Assembly (NCBI GenBank): GCA_027886185.1
Contig: WOAB01000211.1
Span: forward strand, 2,084,001-2,148,000
Source of the DNA: Rheum nobile
Taxonomy: Eukaryota > Streptophyta > Magnoliopsida > Caryophyllales > Polygonaceae
Length of the DNA: 64,000 nucleotides
Reading direction: 5' to 3'
Shown here: piece by piece, positions 1-10,012 of the stretch
Position numbering within the stretch: the first letter of the stretch is position 1
Layout of the letters: every line of letters begins with the position of its first letter
Notes under the pieces: model-generated
The model's database searches: none
Seen by the model: the letters and a program-made list of their open reading frames with translations, nothing else
What the model was told of the DNA's origin: nothing
Position numbers and translations under genes: made by a program

Positions 1-449
1 ACTTGCATTTACGTGCAATCAAAATTTATTGTCCAATCCAATATCAGATGCTCTATGTAAAATGCTACGGAGTACTAGTGTTTTATCTCACGCAGCAAGC
101 GCTTCAAAGGGCCGTAGTTAGTTTTTGCCTTTTTGAGCTCTATATTGATACAAAAATAAATCCTCCCACAAAACACTAATTGTCAAACCAAACGAGAAAA
201 GATCTTCATGCTGGCACGCTGATGAAGCCAGTAAAATGCCATAACACAAACTTAGGAAATGAAAAAAGAACTAGACGAGGCTGACACATTTGGCATTCTT
301 CCAACAAGATTTCCAGTCATATCAGTACACCTGCTAGTCCAGTAGTCCTTGCTATTCTTTCCTTTTCTTCAAGCAATGTAACTTCTTTTCTATTCATGTG
401 TTGATGAATTGTTCCTTACAATGCTCATAAGACTGATAAGAAAAATTAC
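1..449 (-). other. Intron 8 of UCH3 (partial)
   Basis: This stretch follows the GTAATT donor after the exon ending at 450. No ORF or repeat is recognisable. It is read as intron because the conserved C-terminal residues of the hydrolase are still missing at base 1. Confidence 0.7.
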
Positions 450-3400
450 CTGCAATAAGGTTTCTGGTGAAGATGCACCATGTGATATTGGTCTAGACCT
501 TCTTCCATCAAGTTCATAGAGTTCACCTGCACAACCAAATTCAATTTCATGATTGGAACAGAATTTTGGTGTTTTAAAAAAGCATAATTATTCTCATTAC
601 ACAAAAAAGAGACTGGACAGAAAATGAGAGACAGGTTCAGGTATGTACCATCAACACAGGAAAAACAGATGAAGTGAGTATCGACATTCTCTGGAGCCTA
701 CAAAAACCAATTATCCAAACGTCAAAGGTCAAAAGAAGCTCACTGAGTATAATGTGAGTAGGATGTTTAAGATAATAACATTGGCAATCATCGTCAATAA
801 TGTAAGATGTTTGATGCTTATGATAATAACAACATTCTCAACCTAGTCAATATTGAATTGCATATCAACATAGAAAAGGTCGCAGAATACAAAGGGGTAA
901 ACTAAACAGTTGGGCCATAGACTTTGCAAGTTTTTCCATCCCCACCCTAAACTTCAAGTCATTCTAATGAAGTCCCTTAATTTTATGGAAACCGATGTAA
1001 GATCAGTCCTTCTGTCCTTTAATTTCAATTCGTAAAACCATGTGGTAGAAAGTGCGGATGATTAGTATCATATCCTGAGTTTGTTTTGCTAGATGAAGTA
1101 AAACAAAATTGAATTTCTAAAATATAGAAATAAGAAATGGTAAAATAGGGGAAAATTGGGTAAATATAAGGGTAATTGATTTTTTTACATATAGGATTTG
1201 ACATTTTACTGACAGAAGGACAAATCTTGCCCAGTTTCCATAGTTTTAATGAGTTTATTGAAATAACCTTCAAAGTTTAGAGATCAACATGGAAAATCTT
1301 ACAACATTTGATCGTGTAATATATTATATACATATATACCCCTTCACAAACTTTACAAAGTACCAAGATCCTAATTGTCTATACATGCAAGAGTACTTTG
1401 ATGAGTACATCGTCAAGACTGGAATAAAATAAATCCAGGCCAAGTATACACCCTAATGATGGGCACACATTAGAAAGACCCTTTATAAAACTAAATTTAT
1501 AGGGGTTTGAAAGTGAGAATGCACTACTGAGTATTCCTCTTTCCCTTAAGAAATATGCATTCATCATAGTTATCAAATGTTACTAGCAACTGAAGGTTCT
1601 TATATCTTGTATGTCGACAATCTTTGTGTACAAGTATCCTTGCACTTACCAATGCAAGATACAAACTCCTCTGATTTTCCTTCTTCTATAACCTCTTAGC
1701 CAATTTTAGAGTGATATGCTAAGCATTCCTCTAGGTTCTAATATCTGTTCTTTACATCCACCGAATGCAGCATCCTTACAAAAATAAGCAATTCAATATT
1801 CTTTTAAAAGAGTAGATTTCATTTGAAAACAATCAACTGGGAAGCCTTGGTCTACCTCAGTATCGCCGGCACTAGCAGCTACAGAATGAGCACCTTCCAT
1901 TTCTTTATCATTCTCAAGAAATGCTGCACGCTGTACAACATCATAGAGCAATAAGTTCATGGAAGAGACTAGCAGAAGAAAAAACAAATACAATTCTAAC
2001 AGAAACATTACCTCCAGTGGGTCCATGTTTGCAGTAGTATTGTAAAATTTATCTAAAAATGATCCATCCCCTGAAAATTATGAACCAGTTATATCAAGAG
2101 GCATCAACAAAGAAACATAATGAAACTAAACAGGAAAAAAAAAAATGGCACAAGATAAAATCAGATATATAAAACTCAGATGCATTTACTTTATCCCCAT
2201 TTCTAGTCTTTCCTCATTTCAGGAATAAGCCATCTCTAGCTCTAAACTATATTTTGTTCCTCATTTTCCAATTGTAAATATGCCCCACAAACTTAAACAA
2301 GTCAAAGATATAGAAAGCTAACAAATTGTTTTATCATCTATCCTATAGTTTCATTCTAACATTTAAAAGTTGAGATTTGTTCCACGAAAATTTGATGTAC
2401 ATACATCACTATCAAATATTTTGGCATTTTCATACAGAATAACCGAGTCACTAAATTAATTGTAATATAGAATAGAAGACAACTTACGAAGCCTGACTTC
2501 TGAAGTAATATTCCCAAGAGCATGTAAAAGTCCAACTGTGCCACAAGCATTTCCAACAGTTTGTACCATGAAATACACTTTTTGGTTGTAGTCCTGCAAT
2601 GAATATTAACACATGTTTTTCAAAAGGAAAGACAGTACAAACCAAGTTCTGTAAAGGAACTAAACTTGCTATCACAATTACCATGCCAGAAAGACAATAC
2701 AATATTATGTAGTTTAAAAGTGGCAATTAGAAACCAAATATGTAATGGATAGTAGATAATATAAACATAGAAATAGGATAAGACAAATATATCATTTACT
2801 GCAACAAGCATAACATTGGAGCATAGTTACAACTATGAATACAGACATAGAGCATATGGTTTGATATATGGACTGTTGTTCCTAATATTATAGGGGGGGG
2901 AGAAGATATTGAGATTCCGCACTCACCGCATTTGCGATCGTGTTTACCAGAATCTGCGGTCTCATTTATTGTATACAAGCAGAATCGTCATGACAGAAGT
3001 CCCCCTAACCACTATCTATTTTTCAATATCAATATTGACTTCACTTTGATCCGAAATCTTACTGGAAATATTAATACGTGAAACCCCACAGTTTATAACT
3101 CGTAATAATCATTTTACTGCCGGTATATGTTGATAAAACATTATATGTTGCTAGATGGAGAGAAGAGAGAAATTGGAGGCTACTACTAGACAAAGAATAA
3201 AGCAAAAGAGAAAAAAACAACTCATAAACTTAAACACTGCTTCACCATGACATAAACAAACTTCCTTGCAAGGCTTTGATGAATCTAGCCGAGTGACTAT
3301 AACTTCTACTTTGCCTTTGGGGACATTGATTATCTTACGATTAAACTATAAAGATATTACTTTTCATGGAATTTCACTATTTCTAGTAGAATCAATCAGA

Positions 3401-4272
3401 CAATTAAACGGAAGTTGGTATTTTCAATTCTTGTAGTCAAAGGCACATATATTATGCAATGTACTTTTTATAGATTGATTATAGTTTTCAATAGATGAAT
3501 CTCTGAGCGAATCAAAAAGTATGTTATCCATAATTGAAAATAAAATTCAAAGAAAGAAGAACTTTCAGTCATCCACGTAACCAGAGATCAAACTCGACAT
3601 AAATATATCAGACTTAAGAGAATTGGATGGATGATTGCATTGGACTTGCCTTCTCAATGCTGTTCTCCTTCAGACGCTCAGCTTCACTCTGTAAGATACA
3701 ATGTATAGTCTCACCCATGAGCTGATTGACACATAATAGTAAGACTTGAAATACAAACTCGGGAGAACCAATGGCTGAAAAAGGCATACCTCAGCAGTAA
3801 GGGGATACAAGAAGAGCACCGCCAGGACTGGCTTTGGCACCATTTCCAGCAATTCATCATCCAGACCATAAACATCACAGCACTCGGCTTCTTCTTCTGG
3901 GAGACCGAGTCCCCAGAGAAACTGCACGAACACAAATCCAGCCCTTAAACTTAAATGATCTCCCAGAAATTCACGAAACAGAGAACTAAGAGAATATCAG
4001 ACTGAAAGATCGACGAGTACACCGAAAGATCCATCTAAAACCCTAGTTTACTGTGCAGCAATGGTTTCTTCGATTTGAAGTAAAAAAACAGAGAAAAGCA
4101 AACTGCCTTCTCAAGACATCCTCGAATCATCGGCAAATAACCCTAATAATTTGGGGACAAAGAGAATCGTCTACAGCAACAGGTGTGCAGCAGATAGTAG
4201 ACAAACCTGGTTCATGATATCAGGATTAGCTTCAAGAGGAAGCCAGCGCTTTGCAGAAGGTGTATCGGCCAT
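450..4272 (-). CDS. UCH3: Ubiquitin C-terminal hydrolase 3 (peptidase C12), 3' end outside window
   Basis: Cysteine protease that removes small adducts from the C-terminus of ubiquitin. Eight exons can be joined without a stop, 201 codons in all: 4207-4272, 3790-3921, 3650-3688, 2488-2593, 2012-2070, 1856-1930, 649-697 and 450-526. The start ATG at 4272 opens MADTPSAKRWLPLEANPDIM, the conserved N-terminus of the plant family. Catalytic residues fall where the family has them: oxyanion Gln90 and Cys96 (VQTVGNACG), His167 (DTHFICFSC) and Asp182 (ELDGR). The motif CCDVYGLDDELL is also typical. Exon 8 ends at a GTAATT donor, and I see no further exon in bases 1-449. Family length is about 230 residues, so roughly 30 residues should lie left of base 1. 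Intron 3 has a GC donor; intron 5 is 81 nt with no in-frame stop. There is no sign of damage, and it looks like a working housekeeping gene. Confidence 0.95.
698..1855 (-). other. UCH3 intron 6 (1158 nt)
   Basis: Donor GTAGAC follows ...AGDTE; acceptor TTTGTAG precedes APENVDTHF. The interior is AT-rich, and its short ORFs show no homology I recognise. No transposon ends were seen. Confidence 0.85.
1931..2011 (-). other. UCH3 intron 5, 81 nt, stop-free and in frame
   Basis: Donor GTAATG and acceptor GTACAG lie between phase-0 exons (...MDPLE and RAAFLEND...). The intron is a multiple of three with no stop, so retention would add 27 residues, mostly Leu, Phe and Val, similar to a membrane segment. 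Confidence 0.85.
2594..3649 (-). other. UCH3 intron 3 with GC-AG ends (1056 nt)
   Basis: Exon 3 ends ...SIEK and the intron starts AAG|GCAAGT, the usual extended donor of GC-AG introns. It ends TTCATTGCAG before DYNQKVYF. No GT donor that would keep the frame is visible next to it. Confidence 0.8.
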
Positions 4273-4390
4273 TGTTAGTCTTTGATGTTTCTCTCTCGCG
4301 ATTGTTTTTGTTCCCCAGGATACTTTGCCGGAGAAAGGAGAAATCGCAGGAAAGGTTTTTTTAACACGTGTCTTATTTAAACGACACGCT
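4273..4390 (-). promoter_or_regulatory. UCH3 5' UTR and proximal promoter
   Basis: About 120 bp separate the UCH3 ATG from sequence rich in GTCCGT words that belongs to the MULE end. On the minus strand the segment reads into the ATG through a pyrimidine/purine-mixed leader. I see no clear TATA box. The core promoter is therefore very short or lies partly inside transposon-derived DNA. Confidence 0.45.
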
Positions 4391-4640
4391 ACCGTCCGTA
4401 GTTAACAGATGACTCACAAATCACAATACACGTCCGTAATCAAGTCATGGGCAGCAACGCACCGTCCGTAATCAGCTGAACCATTTATAATGGCAGCTGT
4501 TATTTAACGTTCCGGGCGAATTGTTGTTTAACGAACTGATTCGTTCGTTATAGACGAAATACATCCGTCCATGATGAATAAACGAGTGTCGTCCGTGATA
4601 GACAGATGTCTTTCATCTGTCACGGACGGATTTGTTGTGT
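4391..4640. repeat. GTCCGT-rich terminal segment of the MULE with hairpin
   Basis: The words CGTCCGTA or CGTCCGTG recur five or more times. At 4591-4632 CCGTGATAGACAGATG pairs with CATCTGTCACGG around a short loop. The same CGTCCGTCAC vocabulary recurs in the MULE intron at 16804-16959, which is why I assign it to the MULE. Confidence 0.5.
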
Positions 4641-4953
4641 ATTAAAACAGCAACTTCAGCTTTGCTCCCATTCATTCTTCAAAACACAACAACTTCGACG
4701 GCAGTTCTTCCGTTCGCGCTCTCTTCCAACGCCGAGGCCTAGTTGATCCGTCACGTATCAACCGAATTCGTCCATTACGATTTGTGAGGTTAGTTAAGTC
4801 TTTACTTGTTATTGGCTTAGTTTAATGGTGTGTTAAAATTATTGAGTTTGTTTGCAAATTTTTGATGAGTTAGGTTTTAGGGTTTGCATGATTAAGTTGT
4901 TCTAGTACTTTTTCCAGCATCGTCTGAAAGAGGCAAGTCTCAGAATACAATTT
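4641..4953. other. MULE 3' flank without recognisable gene
   Basis: Lies between the hairpin segment and the end of the OTU reading frame. It contains an ACAACTTC-rich leader-like stretch and a GTTAGTT word that could be a plus-strand splice donor. No coding homology was recognised. Confidence 0.4.
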
Positions 4954-5805
4954 TCAAATTTCTTTCACCTTGTCAATCATGGCTTGTCGGACGATCCTCC
5001 ATTGTTCTTGCTCGATGCCTATTTGATCTGCAACGGCTCTGTATCCACAGTTTCCATCACCAACAATATCAAAGTAATCGTTCAAGTGTTCGTGCATACA
5101 CGGCGGAACTATACCCTTATACGGCTCAAAGTCTTTAATGAAGGACTGTGGAGACGTATAAGGTGGTGGAAACATTTGACCCACTGGATTCTTGGAAACT
5201 CTAACCTGAGATTGCCTTAAATGAGTGGTAGGAGCTGTAGGGTTTGGTGAAGGTGTACTAGTAGGCTTTGGTGGCCTACCTCGTTGCTTCTTAGGAGGTG
5301 TCCCTTTCATATCTTTGTCTGTGTACTCCCATGAAGAAGGATGTATTTTAGTGGTATCTTTTTTTGGAGCTCCCATTGGTCGTCCCTTATGCCTCACAAT
5401 AGCCGCCTCTTGCAGACTAGTCCCCTCGGGGTGAGCTATGTCGTACAGTCGCGAGACACATTTTTCTTGATCATTTGCTGACAAATTAGGGAACTGGTCC
5501 GTATAAAATTGATTCATCAAAGATCTCGCGACTCTGCGTTTCACCTCAACCTCACCTTCGTCTTGCACTTCTGACAAACTCAATCGTCTCCAAAACGGAT
5601 GCAACGCTGAAAGCTTAATAGGGATTGAACTCGTCACATATTTAGCGATGTCATGCACACACGGCAATCCATCTCTCACCCCTCATCTGGCATGTACAGG
5701 TACTGTCTTAAAATGGATTTTTCCCTTTTCTGTAATCCTCCGTCAAGCGGTCAAGTGCAACCTTAGATACTTTGTACTTCAATAGCTTGAAAACATCAGC
5801 TCATG
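4954..5805 (-). pseudogene. MULE transposase C-terminal part: SWIM remnant plus OTU protease start
   Basis: The frame resumes after RT1 at 5805 with ADVFKLLKYKVSKVALD, preceded by an in-frame TGA. It passes through a TAA and a one-base frame change around CTCQM...RDGLPCVHD, the CxC and CxH halves of a SWIM zinc finger. A 241-codon open stretch (5679-4954) then carries a Pro/Lys-rich linker (GRPPKPTSTPSPNP) and FDIVGDGNCGYRAVADQIG, the Asp/Cys motif of an OTU cysteine protease. The frame stops about 25 residues after that Cys, so the distal OTU half with the catalytic His is absent. It is a decayed transposon gene, not a host OTU enzyme. Confidence 0.82.
5801..5805. repeat. Target-site duplication of RT1 (TCATG), left copy
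   Basis: Matches 16592-16596 exactly and abuts the TG of the left LTR. Confidence 0.9.
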
Positions 5806-6628
5806 TGGTGCGAACAATCTCTGAAGTGTCGTTTGCAATCGCAGGATCTTCATTTCCTCAAACTTGTAGTTGAATATTCCTCTTGCGTAGCCAACGTGAT
5901 GGCTTTCCTAGGGCTAAAGAGATAGCCATTTCGTTCAAAGAGATGAACGTAGGGATCAACGTGATGATCGCGAACTACCGAAGAAACGGTGTTTGATTGC
6001 TCGAAGCGACGAGCTACGGGATAGTTTGATCCGTGGGATCGTAAGGGTTGATGTTGGGATTCAAGGAAGGAGCGTACTCAACTTAACTACTCAAATCAAC
6101 ATAACATTACAAACTAGGGTTTTCTGGTTTAAATAACTAAGTAGGACTAATAATAAAATAATAATAAAGTTTCGAAATAAACGACGGAATGCTCAGAAAC
6201 GCTTTCGCGGTCGCGGAACTGCAAAAAGGTGTAAGCGACAGAAACTTTTCCACAGGCGTGAAAATACCTCCACGGTCGCGGAAATACCTCTGCGGTCGCG
6301 GAAAACATGTTGTAGAATACTCAAACTTCAGAAACAATTCCGCGGTCGCAGAAGACATGCACAACTCTCAGTAAAACTCGATTTTGACCATCTTCTTGTT
6401 GGAATCTTGATTCGACGTAAACTATGAAGTTGTAGATCTTTGAATCAACTTTCCAACGCATCTTGAAATCTCGAGATCATTTTTCTAGCCACAGTTTTGG
6501 CCGTTTTACCGAAGACTGTCCAGAACCAAACAAGAAGTACCAATGTCGAACTTGCACAAGACTTCACCATTTGCTTGAGCCTCTTCCTTGGAGGCCTTTG
6601 ATTAATTCTCTCATGCATGTTGCTATCA
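5806..6628 (-). repeat. RT1 left LTR (3' LTR, 823 bp)
   Basis: Aligns along its length with 15721-16591. It is about 48 bp shorter, mainly because it carries fewer GC palindromes: the right LTR has an extra block after the ...GGAATGCT word and an extra CCGCGACCGCGG. Confidence 0.92.
6205..6360. repeat. Cluster of TTCCGCGGTCGCGGAA palindromes, left LTR of RT1
   Basis: Several degenerate copies of TTCCGCG-GT-CGCGGAA, 7-bp arms around a 2-base loop, separated by spacers such as ATACC. Some have changed to CCACGGTCGCGG or CTGCGGTCGCGG. Confidence 0.8.
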
Positions 6629-6641
6629 ATCTCCCCTTCTT
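6629..6641 (-). promoter_or_regulatory. RT1 polypurine tract
   Basis: On the minus strand AAGAAGGGGAGAT lies directly before the TG of the 3' LTR, where plus-strand priming is expected. Confidence 0.7.
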
Positions 6642-7691
6642 GACTTCGAATCGTCCCCGATTCGACGTGGATGAAGAAAGAAGCATCAAGTAGAGAGACA
6701 CGAACATCCAGAAAGAGCAAAGGAACAAGTTGTGCATCAGTCTCGAATAACATCAAAGTCGTCACATTTGCGGATGAATCTTCTATGATTGTGGTGGGAG
6801 CGAGGTGGCTAAGAACAACAATAGAAACCTCAAGCTGACCAGATACGAGCATTGGTTGCGGAAGCGGTGATGAGTGCGGCGGAGGGGCCGGTGAAAGGTT
6901 GTGTTGTGACGAACAACCATCAAGGATCGGGGCTTAGACGACCTCTTCCTCATACTTGTCCCACTTGGGATGATCGAAGGACATAGGACAAGATTCCACA
7001 TCCACCAAATCAGCGCCTTTTGGAGAAGGAGTCATCACGAACGGATACAGATCGCATTGAGAGACCAACATAAACTCCACATCACGTTGGGCTTGCTCTT
7101 GGGCAATCTCCTCGGCTTTGACCTCCTCTTCCTCATACTCGTCCCACTTGGTATGATCGAAGGACATAGGACAAGATTCCACATCCACCAAATCAGCGCC
7201 TTTTGGAGAAGGAGTCATCACGAACGGATACGGATCGCATTGAGTCACCAACATAAACTATGCATCACGTTGGGCTTGCTCTCGGGCAATATCCTCGGCT
7301 ATGACCTCCTTCAATTCCCTTATGTGTAGGACGATCTCAGCTTTCTCACGTATGGTCTCAGCTTGCTCGCGTTCGAGCTTCTCGATACGGGCATGTATGT
7401 GTTGCCGCCAAGAAGGGAAGAAGCTTGTCATAGGAAACTCCATAGTACCCCTATACGAAGCATACAACGCAAGGAGTAAGTTGCACCAAACAAAAGAACA
7501 AGTCCAAGCCAAGTCTTTGTCTCAAAAGTGAACCAAGAAATTTTTCGCTAGGCGTACTAATTTTGGTTGCTCGTGAGGAGGGAGAGGCTTGAACGGAAGG
7601 CAACAAAGCAAGAACTAGCAAATCAAGTCCCAAACAACACACAAATCCCCAAGTTTAAGCAGATCAAATCAAGTTTCTTAGAATTAATCAC
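6642..7691 (-). pseudogene. RT1 degenerate internal ORF with 183-bp tandem duplication
   Basis: The minus strand encodes a charged, coiled-coil-like segment (ARIEKLEREQAETIREKAEI at about 7385) ending at a stop near 7258. It is followed in a similar frame by two copies of a 61-codon unit containing YPFVMTPSPKGADLVDVE (6940-7122 and 7123-7300, period 183 bp). No known retroelement domain is recognisable. It may be the degenerate gag-position ORF of this non-autonomous family. Confidence 0.55.
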
Positions 7692-8112
7692 CACTAGTAG
7701 AAAAAAGGGCTTTGGCTACTACAGTTTTACCACGGGTCCTTATTTTTTCGAGGTAATTTTGTTGACTATGTAATTTTACCACGGTTGATTATTAACCGTA
7801 GTAGTTTATAACTCACGTTTACCACGGTTAGACAAAGAACCGTGGTGAACTGGTTTTTAAAATACTACAGTTCCGTGTATTTTTGAGGTAATTTTATTGA
7901 CTATGTAATTTTACTACGGTTGCTTACCAACCGTAGTAATGTATATCTCATTTTTACTACGGTTGTAAAAAAAACCGTGTAGAAATAGTTTACAAAATAC
8001 CACGGTTCCGTGTTTTTTCGAAGTAATTTTGTTGACTAGATAACTTAACCACGGTTGTTAGGGAACCGTAGTAATTGTGGCTTATTTTTACCACGGTTGG
8101 TAAAAAAAGAAC
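7692..8112. repeat. CACTA-A left subterminal repeats
   Basis: Repeated TTTACCACGGTT and ACTACGGTTG words in both orientations, probably the transposase-binding sites known for CACTA elements. Confidence 0.85.
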
Positions 8113-9130
8113 TACAAAAATAAATTTGTTAAGACGTTATAACACCTCCACCCCGTATGGCAACCCGACATTTGCAAGCTCAAAACCCCACATTCAAGCC
8201 GTGCTTGCTGTAACTACATGATCGACGGCTCGACGAGGCAGGTTGACTCTCGGACAGAGGCGGGACACACCGAGACGTCGCCGCGGCCGGACGGTGTTCC
8301 ACTACTCCTTGCGCTGGACGACGATGCTCCACTGCTCCCCGAAAAGGACAACGGTGGCGAGACGACCAGTGGCTTCGGAAGTTGGCGACTACTCCTAAGA
8401 GGGTGATTTTGGAAGACTAGCGAAGCGGCTGGACGGGCTAGTGTGAATAGGCCCAATGTCGATGGCTCCGATGAGGTAATTCAGTGCGAATTGGGGGTTA
8501 GGATTACACAATTTTGGGGCTTTATCAAATTTAGGGCTAATTTAGTTATTAAGAATTCAGATTATGAAATTAATTTGGGGATTCGGGTTAGGATTGAACC
8601 AATTTAAGTATTTGATTGAAGATTAGGGTTTGTAAAATGATGAGTTTAATTGCTGTTAATGTTGCTTGATTGTGGTTGATGTAGTTTCAAGTGTCCAAGC
8701 TAGGTTTAAAGTACTTGAATCATTTTTCACGGAAAGGTACTCAATTACTCCAAAACACCCATTTTCATTTCTGCTAAATATGTCCGTGAAAAGCTTTAGG
8801 GTTTTCTCTTATTTTTCTTCAATTTTTCTGTACCTCGCATTTGGGCGATAAGCTAGGGCTCAAACTTTGTTATTTTGTTGCAGATTGGATTTTGGGCATT
8901 GTTAAAATAGGGCTTGTGTTTGTAATATTTTTTCGTAATTTGAAATGTTGAGCCTTTAAACTTTGACTCTTAGGTTTGGGAGGTTCTTCATGGCTATTTG
9001 GCTAGCCCTTCGTATGATTGATGATCAGAGAAATGGGGTTTCAATTTTGTTGTTAAAAACTTGTGTAATTTTCTGTTATGTGGAAGATTCAGCATCTGAA
9101 TGAGTGATTGAGGATAGTCTGGTAGAATAT
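8113..9130. other. CACTA-A interior: GC-rich exon-like block and AT-rich sequence, unassigned
   Basis: 8214-8460 is GC-rich, in contrast to its surroundings, and is open in both directions (about 60-80 codons), like a captured first exon. No protein family was recognised. From 8460 to 9130 the sequence is AT-rich and intron-like. Confidence 0.4.
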
Positions 9131-9241
9131 CTAGCTATTGTATTTCCATGTAACTAGAACGAAATTGAAATTTTCTTCCGTTTCTAGGCAAGTGTAACTG
9201 GAATGATATGTTCCATGCCCCATCAACCAGACCAAGGCAAG

Positions 9242-9562
9242 TGACTCCCCAGCATCTTCCCTATGTGTAACAGTTAGAAGAGACTGAACAATCTCCTGGA
9301 AAAAAGAAGTCAAGGGTGAGGATGATCCAATCTCCTCATAACCTTGGGCGAAGAAATAGAGAGCACCACAAGCCTTTTCTGCGACATTTGGAGCATCTTT
9401 CATAGCTTGCAGGAGAACATTGACAATCTGCTGGCAATTGGCATGTGAAATTATAGGAGTCTGCACTATTGATCCATGAAGAAATTCAAAAATCCGTCCA
9501 AGAGTCCAAGCTGTGGTGTCTTTCACATGGCTGTTTGGGTCGTTGGTTAATGCGGTGAGCAT
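9242..9562 (-). pseudogene. Captured importin subunit beta-1 exon fragment
   Basis: 107 codons match the HEAT-repeat region of plant importin beta-1, the nuclear import receptor. Recognisable runs are DTTAWTLGRIFEFLHGS, ANCQQI.NVLLQ, MKDAPNVAEKACGALYF and IVQSLLTVTHREDAGES. Homology starts around 9567 (DMLTALTNDPN) and ends abruptly after EDAGES; the next 36 codons to 9131 look like retained intron. It has no gene context, lies within CACTA-A, and is a tiny part of an ~870-residue protein. It is a transduplicated fragment, not a gene. Confidence 0.85.
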
Positions 9563-9593
9563 ATCGAAAAAAAATTCTCAAACACAGCCGGCC

Positions 9594-10012
9594 CTAATTT
9601 TTTTCATCTTCCTCTCGCAGTCTCACCTCTCCAGACTCCAGATCTCTCTTCATCTTCCCAAAGGACCATCTTCCCAAACCATCTCGGCTCCTTCTTATGG
9701 GTCCAGCCGGTGCTGCTGACCTGCTGCGCAACCCGTGACGACTCCACTGCGTGGCGACTGAGTGCGGGGGCCGCGGGGCGACCGGCGACGAGACGACTCC
9801 ATGTGTTGCGCGACTGAGTGCAGGGCAACCGGCGACGAGACGACTCCACCAACCACCGTCTTCACGTGCTGCGCAACTGAGCGGCAGTGCGAGCAACGTC
9901 TTGCCGAGAGTTCCGACTTGCCGACGACGACGTGCAGAACGATGTTGCTGCTGGTGTCAATGTCGGTGTCATGCTCGTCCCTCAGGTGAATCTCTTTGAT
10001 CTCTGCGTTCAA
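9594..10012. other. GC-rich block within CACTA-A, possible captured exon
   Basis: Sharp rise in GC with overlapping open frames on both strands, rich in Arg, Pro and Ser. It contains repeated CGGCGACGAGACGACTCCA and CTGCGCAACTGAG words, so part of it is internally duplicated. No family was recognised. Confidence 0.4.

Noticed and set aside
4984..5434. Plus-strand ORFs of 78 and 69 codons
   Set aside because: Shadows of the MULE OTU frame on the opposite strand.
9751..9999. GC-rich ORFs as a host gene
   Set aside because: Open on both strands due to high GC, no start context or domain, and located within CACTA-A cargo.
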